Origin: Parastagonospora avenae f. sp. tritici 18332-5
Lineage: Eukaryota > Ascomycota > Dothideomycetes > Pleosporales > Phaeosphaeriaceae
Assembly (NCBI GenBank): GCA_022559985.1
Contig: JAFJTR010000010.1
Coordinates: 372,001 to 436,000, forward strand
Length of the DNA: 64,000 nucleotides
Reading direction: 5' to 3'
The notes beneath the pieces were generated by a model. The model made no database searches. It was not told where the DNA came from and saw only the letters and a program-made list of their open reading frames with translations. A program made the translations under genes and the position numbers. Below, piece by piece: positions 57,303 through 64,000 of the stretch (the stretch's first letter is position 1; the number at the start of each line of letters is the position of its first letter).

Positions 57303-58603
57303 ATGTGCAGGTTCATGGTACGTCATGCCTCAGAGTCACTCGCTACTCTAAAACTAACAATCACAGGTATACAAAGGCAAGGATGAGATACTCCTTTCCG
57401 AGCTGATCCTGAACCCCTCCCACTCTATTCTCACACAGTCCTTCGACTCGCGCCTCCGTCTCGTAAGCTACAACCCACACCCCTCACGCGCACGCGACTC
57501 ACCACCCACAGGACCGCCGCCGCCCACATAACGGCGACGGCTTTGGCATCGGATACTACACCTCGCCCTCCCTCGGTCCCGAGCCCTGCGTCTTCACATC
57601 CACGATTCCAGCATGGAACTGCATCAACCTATCGCGCATCGCGTCGAAAACCACCTCGTCCCTCATCTTCGCACACGTGCGCGCCACAACCGAAGGCAAC
57701 CTCTCTGACTCCAACTGCCACCCGTTCTCGTACAAGAGCCTGATGTTCATGCACAACGGCGGCATCGGATGTTTCCGGCAGATCAAGCGGCGGCTCGCCA
57801 TGAGTCTGAACGAGCAGTGGTTCACGCTCGTCCAGGGATCGACGGACAGCGAGTGGGCGTTCGCGACCTTCCTCGATTGCCTAGATAAAGCGGGCATTTC
57901 GCCGAATTCCGAGCCGGGAAAAGGTGGTTTCGGACATACCGTGTTGCGCAAAGCCATTCTCAAGACGATTGAGCGGATCAACGGGTTTATCAAGGAGGTT
58001 GTGGGCGATGAGGGCATGGGGAACGAGGACAGTAGGAGTCTGCTGAATTTTGCGGTCACCGATGGGGAGAGCGTGGTGTGCACGCGGTATGTTAGTTCGA
58101 AGACGGATGAGGCGGCGAGTTTGTTTTTTAGTAGTGGGACGAGTTGGAAAGAGTTGAGGTCAGATTCGGCGTCGCAGGCGGGCAAGCAGAGTGAAGATGC
58201 GGATAGGGACTATGTGATGGAACGGCGGGATAAGGGGAGTGATATCGTTCTTGTTGCGTCGGAGCCGCTGACATTCGAGAGAGGTTGGTCTTGCTGCCCA
58301 TTCCTCTTATCTTCATTCACTAATTTGATATGTGCAGACAACTGGGTCACAGTACCGACCAACAGCACTCTCACCATCTCCAAGCAAACCGTCATGATTC
58401 ACCCTATTGTCGACGAATTCTACAGCCCCAACCCCGCGCACGAACGCTCGGCGGGCTTCGCTCAAGCGAAAGGACAGACGGTCACGGGACCGGATAAGAG
58501 GGTTTTGACGGGGAAGGACGATGCGGCGGGGAGTGAGGACGAGGGCCCGATCAGGGCTGCGGATGCGGTGGATGGCGCGATTAGACGATTTAGAGTTGAG
58601 TAG
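57303..58603 (+). CDS. DUG3: Dug3-type class II glutamine amidotransferase (glutathione degradation)
   Basis: Four exons (57303-57317, 57367-57462, 57512-58283, 58338-58603) give 382 residues. The five-codon first exon (MCRFM) supplies the N-terminal catalytic Cys2 of class II amidotransferases, exposed after Met removal. It is followed by VYKGKDEILLSELILNPSHS, the GDGFGIGYY motif, SSLIFAHVRATTEG and NCHPFSYKSLMFMHNGGIG, all family signatures, and SDSEWAFATF-like acceptors (STDSEWAF). Dug3 works with Dug2 as the cytosolic complex that removes the gamma-glutamyl residue from glutathione; a DUG2 partner is not in this window. The C-terminus from about 345 is variable and acidic. Length fits the family. 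Confidence 0.9.
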
Positions 58604-58699
58604 ACGGATATGGAAAGAAAGCGGAGCATGTAACCAACAAATACGAGTGAACCCCGACATGTCACTAAGATCAAATGTTTCTTCTCACCGCCGTTGCAA

Positions 58700-58791
58700 T
58701 ATATAAGCCCTTCCACTCTCAGCTCTCCCTCCTTCCTTAGCTTTAAAGTCCTTTTACATCATAACAAAAAACTACGAATCTGTGCTCAATG
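58700..58791 (+). promoter_or_regulatory. TATA/ATG unit (array 2, unit 1)
   Basis: TATATAA at 58700, ATG at 58789 (89 bp), pyrimidine-rich leader between. The ATG is followed at once by TGA, so it is not a protein start; the conserved spacing therefore does not depend on coding. Confidence 0.5.
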
Positions 58792-59340
58792 TGAGATTCT
58801 CCGTTCCTCAAAATTACTTTGACTATGAGCTCATGTCTTTCTGGCCGCCTCTTTCCAGAACACCTTTTTTCAAAAAGCGTGCTGCTGTCGGTTGACCGGG
58901 TACTGGATGGGTACGCCCGCAGGCGTACGCCAAAAGGTGAGCAGGCAAGATGATTCTGTTGATTACTTGACTACTACCCTCTCTCTCCTTGCGGAGAAGG
59001 AGGGTTCTTATCTACATGTGACCCCCTGGCGCACAGATTGTATTGAGCCGCAATTGCGCCGTGAATTAAGCCGTACTTGCGTACGGACAGCTGCGCCAAT
59101 ATCGATGTTCTCCAGGCCTCGATTGGAAATTTCGAAATGAGTTTATTCGACGGAGACGGTGCGCCAAAACAATGCGATTCGCGCCTTATGTCCTTCCCCT
59201 AGCTGTAATTGAAAGACTGCGGCTATCAAAAACCACGACATAACACGGCGATGTTGTGAGCGATTGTTGCATATCACAAAAAGCAGTCAAATGTCGTCGC
59301 ATGTTCTTTCTTTGGAAAGATGAGCTCACCGCCTTTACGA

Positions 59341-59433
59341 TATATAAACCCTCGTAAATGTCTACCTCTTCTGCTTCCTCACAGCACAAACAGTTTCTAT
59401 TTCAAACCTAAAAGGCTGCATCGCGGTCTTATG
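59341..59433 (+). promoter_or_regulatory. TATA/ATG unit (array 2, unit 2)
   Basis: TATATAA at 59341, ATG at 59431 (90 bp). The frame from this ATG runs 91 codons to 59706, the longest in the family, and is Cys/Met/Leu-rich with no domain. Confidence 0.5.
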
Positions 59434-60589
59434 TGGGATTTTCTGTCTTTCTCAAAAGCGGCGATGGCCTCGTGTATGTTCTGCTGTGGTGTGATTTCTT
59501 CAAACATATGGACTCATCGAATATTACTGAAATCCAATCGCCAAGGCAACATGTCTCTGTGTGCCTCTGTGGAAACCCTCACACACAAATACCATGGGGC
59601 TGCTCCATCGAAAATGCAACTACCATTTTGCCTGTGTTTTCTCCCTCTGATCCAATGTCAAGGTCGGCTGCTAAAAAGAATTTATGACATGGTCATGTTC
59701 GCCTGAAAGATTGCGACGCGTGAAAAACATCCAACTATGGGAGAAGACATGTCCAAAGACCCTAGCGCTGCCTAGGAGCAGGGCTATATCAAAGGAATTT
59801 TTCTCACCGGTCATGTTCGTTTATTTGACGCACTTGTTGAGTTGAGCATTATCTTAAAATAAGCACTTCGGCGAACTATGTGTGGTTGAGTCGTGGTGCG
59901 GTTCAAAAACTCGGTACCCATCAACTGATGTCTTGTTCCTGAGATCTCGTGTCGAAAAGTACGAAAACTTGAGGACTATGCCCGTTCTTCCTGAAATCGT
60001 TTCACTGCCAATATACAAGCCCAGGAACGTATGAGGCAGCAGATTTGTAAGCCTTTCCGATCGCGTCAAAGCGGTAAAAACTTGGCTCATGACTGAGCCT
60101 ACATCTTCATCAAACTGGACCACAAAACCTGCCATGTTGGCTTGGTACTAAACGCTTGACTAATACAGGTCATGTGCTCCGAGAAGACTAGTGTGACCGG
60201 TTGCGTGCATAAAAGCTTCTCCGGTTTTTCTCCTACGTTTTGAATATATTTTTCTAGTCAGAGTACCAAAAACCACAAGCGAATCAATGCATGTGTTTTG
60301 CGTTCGAGCCACTGTAAGGATCAGAAAGATACGAAGATACGGGCATGACTTGCGGCAGTTTTTGCTGTGCAGGTGGTCGATGCTATAGCACTCAATCAAA
60401 GGGTGTGCGAAAGGCAGGCTAAAATTGAACGGCTGTGTTGCACATGTATAAAGACCTACAACGATGTCTGAACGTAGACGTATAAATACTTCCTTCTCGC
60501 CTTTCTTCTCTCTCAATCTGTCGGATTGCGAGTATCGGTAGAGACGTCGTCTGCTCAACACTGACCGACGAGCCGACTCGATCCTTCTT

Positions 60590-60733
60590 CGATCCTACTT
60601 CGGCCCGACTTGCGCTGCGGTCAAGTATACCTTCGTAGCACCCACGTTCATAGATCAGTCAATACCAATACCAGTCACCAGAAGAAACTCGTTGTTGTTA
60701 TTCACCCGTACGATCGTACAAGGCCTACCGACA
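60590..60733 (+). repeat. Left arm of inverted repeat
   Basis: About 140 bp (core GTATACCTTCGTAGCACCCA ... CGTTGTTGTTATTCACCCGT) recurs in inverse orientation at 63701-63838 with few differences. It could be an LTR-type or other transposon end; no element protein lies between. Confidence 0.75.
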
Positions 60734-61135
60734 CAATCATGTATTCAGAGTCAAAGGTACCAAAAATGCCATCAAAAAGCTGCATGTTCGTTCGATCGCC
60801 GGCAACCGCATCTCTACAAACCTTACTATTCTTTATATCTTCCGATACAACAGAAATTGCTAGTTGGCCATGCTATGTCTGCAGTTGGTCAGGTAGATGT
60901 ACCAGAGAAAATATGTTCAAACGACCTCCAGCCCTGCCTACGAGGAAGAATACTTCTTTCTCATACATATGAATATAGTAGGCGAGGGTATTAAAAATTG
61001 GCGTCTCTTCCCTATGGTCAATATGCCAAAACTATTCGCTAAAGATACCACTTAGTTCTTTCATGTTCGTTCGAGCACTTCCTGAGCGAGACTTCTATGT
61101 GGGAGCAACTGAAGGCCTTGGCTCTTCTCGAGCAG

Positions 61136-61228
61136 TATAAATGTCTCCGCCGGCACTCGGTCACTCTGATTCTTCAATCGCTCTCGCGCTATTCGGGTCC
61201 TCAAAAACCAAGAATCGAGAATGTGATG
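61136..61228 (+). promoter_or_regulatory. TATA/ATG unit (array 2, unit 3)
   Basis: TATAAAT at 61136, ATG at 61226 (90 bp) in ATGTGTGCTTCTTCCGG. A second conserved motif, CATGTTTTGAGC, lies 58 bp after the ATG, at 61284. The small frame is 22 codons (MCASSGPPLNTSQ...). Confidence 0.6.
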
Positions 61229-61431
61229 TGTGCTTCTTCCGGCCCGCCACTAAATACGAGCCAAAAAGCACGGCAATGGCCCCGCATGTTTTGAGCGGTC
61301 AATCGCTCAATTATTCCATATACTTAGCAAAACTTTTCACTAAAAACGGACTCTAGCTAAATACGATCTTTTGCCTACTTCTTGAACGACACATCGAAGT
61401 GAGACCCAGTCAGGTCTCAGCTCTCCTGTAG

Positions 61432-61522
61432 TATAAGTATCCACCCCCGCTGCTTGTTACTCTGTTTCCACACTCTTCTTCTATCTGCTTTGATCTACAG
61501 AAAGGGCGAAAAAGGCCAGATG
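61432..61522 (+). promoter_or_regulatory. TATA/ATG unit (array 2, unit 4)
   Basis: TATAAGT at 61432, ATG at 61520 (88 bp) in ATGTGTTGCTTCTTTCGG. The second motif (ATATGTTTCGAGC) starts at about 61577, 57 bp on. The offset from unit 3 is 294 bp. The frame is 10 codons. Confidence 0.6.
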
Positions 61523-61730
61523 TGTTGCTTCTTTCGGGAGACCAGAAACTGAATTAAAAAGCCCGGGAATGGCCCCATATGTTTCGAGCGAACAGTCGAT
61601 CATCTCTGCTATATGCCAAATCTTCGCACCAAAAACAGAACTCTGAGCAATGTGCGGTCTCTCTAGCGCTCCCATACCATACATTGGAATGAGAGTACTT
61701 GCAGCTGAAGCTGTTGCTCTTCATGATCTG

Positions 61731-61820
61731 TATAAAATCCCCACACCTACAGCTGCTCTTCTCTATTCTCCATCCCTCTTCTCTCTTTCTGATCCTCTAA
61801 ACAGGATCGAAAATTCTATG
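61731..61820 (+). promoter_or_regulatory. TATA/ATG unit (array 2, unit 5)
   Basis: TATAAAA at 61731, ATG at 61818 (87 bp) in ATGTATGCTTCTTCCAG. The second motif (GCATGTTTCGAGC) starts at about 61875, 57 bp on. The offset from unit 4 is 298 bp. The frame is 41 codons. A partial copy of the same core sits at 61959 with its second motif 58 bp on at 62017, but its TATAA is only 11 bp upstream. Confidence 0.6.
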
Positions 61821-62291
61821 TATGCTTCTTCCAGAAGACTGGAAAGCCGAACTGAAAAGTATGGCAGAGCCCGCGCATGTTTCGAGCAGCTTGTCACTCT
61901 CCTTCCCCGCTCAACTTCGTTCTACTTCGACCTCCAAAATTGAGCAGTATAAGGCCTTATGTGTGCTTCTTCCGGAAAGCGCAAAAAACCAAATCAAGAA
62001 CGATAATATCCCCATTTCATGCTTCGAGCAGCCAATCCATTGCGCCTTGCTTGGTACATGCACCCGCGTAGACTCAAGTCCTTTGGTCATTCCTCTATGT
62101 TCGTCCAAAATCTATTCCACCCAGTTGTCATGATCTTTTCTGGCAGCTCCGATCAATTGGAACCTGACACAGCCGTGTTCCTTCTCTGAATTCGGGATCA
62201 CTCTGTTCGTGCATACCATATATATGTTCCTGGCACCAGAAACGCAACGATTACTGCAGCATGGCAGTCTGTGCGCTTGGCATACGATGGG

Positions 62292-62383
62292 TATATAAGT
62301 CTCCTCGTCCCCGTTCTTCATTCTCTACAACACACTGGGCTTTTAGGGCGCGACAGAAAAAAGACATTTTTGCCAATCTCATG
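62292..62383 (+). promoter_or_regulatory. TATA/ATG unit (array 2, unit 6)
   Basis: TATATAA at 62292, ATG at 62381 (89 bp). The frame is 32 codons, beginning MSCLFSASRKDKQ, basic. Confidence 0.6.
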
Positions 62384-62683
62384 TCCTGTCTTTTCTCCGC
62401 CTCCAGAAAAGACAAACAACTGCGTACGGTTTTCTTCTCCCAAAAGCAACCTTATCAAAAACGCATTTACAACTCGTGAATGAGACCGCAACCTCTTCCC
62501 TGTTCAGGATCACCATGGTGCCAATCGATGTTTCGCCATCCTGGAAACGCCAAAAAGAAACCCGGACCACTACATGTGTCAGCGCGCATCTATATACGAC
62601 AATTTAGCAACTGCGCTTTCGTGACTACAAACCTTCCTCGACATAGATCATATCTTTCTGCGTCTCCACTTCCCAAGGCGTGA

Positions 62684-62773
62684 TATATAAATCTTCTCGT
62701 TCCTGCTCTTCTTTACTCTCCAACACACCGGGCTTTAGGGCACTAAAAAAAGATCCATGTCAACCGCCTGTGT
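62684..62773 (+). promoter_or_regulatory. TATA/GTG unit (array 2, unit 7)
   Basis: TATATAA at 62684. The position of the ATG in unit 6 is GTG here, at 62771 (87 bp), and the following frame begins SCLFSGFKN, like unit 6. Loss of the ATG suggests either decay or that the start codon is not what is conserved. Confidence 0.55.
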
Positions 62774-63056
62774 CCTGTCTTTTCTCTGGCTTCAAAAATC
62801 ACAGTTTGGAGGAGTGGTGCCTTTCTTCTACCAACCCCAGTTTTCAAAAATGCGTTGCTATCCTAGACATGAGACTGCGGCTTCTTCCCTGTCCAAAAGT
62901 GACGTGGTAGCGGCCCATGGTTCGCTTTTCTGGAATCACCAAAACGAAACCAAAGTACATGCATGTCCCGAAAAAATCTGCGATTGAGATCTCATGACCT
63001 AAATCCGGTTTCCTGGAATAAGATGGCTTCCAGCGCTTCCACTCCTCGCGAGGTGT

Positions 63057-63148
63057 TATAAATATCTCCCACGCTCTCAGCTACTTGTGTCCTTTAACAC
63101 ACAACACGAAAAGTCTTTTACCAAAACACTACCATGGCCTCATTTATG
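63057..63148 (+). promoter_or_regulatory. TATA/ATG unit (array 2, unit 8)
   Basis: TATAAAT at 63057, ATG at 63146 (89 bp). The frame is 16 codons (MERACPRLFTHSKVRN). Confidence 0.5.
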
Positions 63149-63700
63149 GAAAGAGCGTGTCCCCGCCTCTTCACACACTCAAAAGTACGCAACTGAAGCT
63201 ATATGTCTCTGTGCCTTTTCTTCTCCGCACGACTTCACCAATATCTTAAAAAGTGCACACGCGAAGACCTATGTGCAAAAAGAACATTACATCGAATTTA
63301 TGTGCTGTGTTCCTTCAAAAGCGTGTGCAGCTCGGCCATGGGAGGACTTTGGGCGGTATGCGAAACATACTAAAATGAGACCGTTCGTTGTTAGGGCTTC
63401 GCACTAGTGCTGAAAGGAAATAACGATAACTAGGAATGCATTCTGTTCGGTGATTGTTGTTTTTTCATTCTACTAAGGAGGAGAACTACATAAGAGATGG
63501 GCTCAGGGGTTCTGGTCTGAGCGCTGCTCGGACGCCGCGATCAGCGCGTCTGACCGCGTGACCGAGATCAGTGCGCCTGATCGCGTAGTTGAGATATTGA
63601 CGATACTTGTGATCCGACACCGTTAGATTATTATGTCGTCTGCTCTCGCTCTCTTCGATATCCTCTGATGACGAAAGCTTATCGATAATGGGAAATCCTG

Positions 63701-63838
63701 TTGGTAGGCCTTGTACGATCATACGGGTGAATAACAACAACGAGTTTCTTCTGGTCACTGGTATTTGTATTCTATGAACGTGGGTGCTACGAAGGTATAC
63801 CTGAGCTCGGCGCAAGTCAGACCGATGTAGGATCGAGG
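63701..63838 (-). repeat. Right arm of inverted repeat
   Basis: Reverse complement of the arm at 60590-60733; matching blocks include GTATACCTTCGTAGCACCCA, ACCAGAAGAAACTCGTTGTT and CGTACAAGGCCTACC. The sequence beyond the outer end (63,486-63,700 and beyond 63,838) is not shared with the left flank. Confidence 0.75.
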
Positions 63839-64000
63839 CGGGTATCTTGCGCAGCGTCAGGTGATAAGATCTGTGTATACCGACAAATCCCCTCTTGATG
63901 TGAGAAGCAAGCTGCAAGCTTCGATGAAAACCACCATCTAAGAAGCTCCATGTACGTGTTGCTGGCTCAATCATCTGATGTCGCATGAGATGCACCCAGT

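Larger units (their letters stand above)
62291..62970 (+). repeat. Direct repeat pair, offset 392-393 bp, possible third copy
   Basis: About 285 bp from 62292 recurs from 62684, in the same order: TATATAA, a leader with CAACACAC(T/C)GGGCTTT(T)AGGGC, then TGTCCTGTCTTTTCTC, an AAAACGC/AAAATGCG block, ATGAGACcGC and CCATGGT(G/T)C-type sequence. A looser third copy starts at 63057 with TATAAAT and AACACACAACACG. Confidence 0.7.
58604..64000. other. Gene-free 5.4 kb with TATA-unit array and an inverted repeat
   Basis: No conserved protein gene is visible. The plus strand carries eight diverged TATA-to-start units (listed singly), tandem copies with about 296-bp and about 393-bp periods, and an inverted repeat with arms at 60590-60733 and 63701-63838. 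A 169-codon minus-strand frame at 63486-63995 crosses the right arm and lacks domains. Frames such as 59320-59706 (128 codons) begin upstream of a unit's ATG and have no known domain. Confidence 0.5.

Noticed and set aside
60447..60488. TATA boxes at 60447 and 60481 considered as further array units
   Set aside because: No ATG at 85-92 bp downstream and no shared core motif.
63486..63995. 169-codon minus-strand frame considered as a gag-like remnant
   Set aside because: No zinc knuckle, protease or other element motif; half of it is the inverted-repeat arm.
1..64000. CRISPR arrays, operons, bacterial ribosome binding sites
   Set aside because: The window is eukaryotic: spliceosomal introns, monocistronic genes, no spaced identical repeats of CRISPR type.

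Overview
The window is nuclear DNA of a filamentous ascomycete (Pezizomycotina). A Dothideomycete is my best guess, but the sequence does not settle it. Genes are monocistronic and split by many short introns (about 41-190 bp, GT...AG, CTAAC/CTGAC-like branch points). Several products are diagnostic of fungi: CAND1, a Rad5-type helicase with HIRAN, an Ldb19/Art1-like arrestin, a Saf1-like F-box protein, Dug3, a fungal Pot1, a GPI-anchored Ser/Thr-rich wall protein and a NACHT-ankyrin NLR.

Layout. 1-9 kb: a membrane-anchored aspartic-protease-like protein (minus) and a six-exon GPI-anchored wall protein (plus). 9-14.4 kb: gene-poor and repeat-rich, with one doubtful 350-codon frame. 14.4-22.9 kb: conserved genes: an NDUFAF6-like complex I assembly factor divergent from RAD5, an SRR1-like protein and ribosomal protein eL22. 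22.9-25.8 kb: no gene seen. 25.9-34.7 kb: an arrestin-like gene, a cysteine-rich secreted protein, two odd RING-type genes, an F-box-like gene and a CHORD-like zinc protein. 36.5-44.6 kb: CAND1, a mitochondrial-type small protein and a SAF1-like F-box/RCC1 gene. 44.5-49.1 kb: a divergent pair, a SesB-like lipase-fold effector and a NACHT-ankyrin NLR, both carrying disabling lesions. 49.6 kb: a small secreted cysteine protein. 52.3-58.6 kb: POT1 divergent from importin alpha, then DUG3. 58.6-64 kb: no conventional gene.

Two observations stand out. First, the SesB-like/NLR pair looks like a fungal programmed-cell-death (heterokaryon incompatibility or immunity) locus in decay. The effector ends, and the NLR begins, with short Gly/Asn-rich segments of the kind expected for amyloid signalling motifs. 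Second, the two gene-poor regions (12.4-14.3 kb and 58.7-63.2 kb) hold a family of diverged units in which a TATA box is followed 87-90 bp later by an ATG (GTG in one). Eleven units fit, all on the plus strand. In three of them, plus a fourth with a displaced TATA, a second motif follows 57-58 bp after the ATG. They look like an array of small TATA-driven transcription units (non-coding RNAs, micro-ORFs or decayed short genes), and I recognise no known family.

Several genes share short intergenic promoters: the NDUFAF6-like gene and RAD5 (272 bp), POT1 and importin alpha (366 bp), CAND1 and the mitochondrial-type protein (592 bp). SCF-ubiquitin biology appears twice within 8 kb (CAND1, the cullin exchange factor, and a Saf1-like F-box protein).
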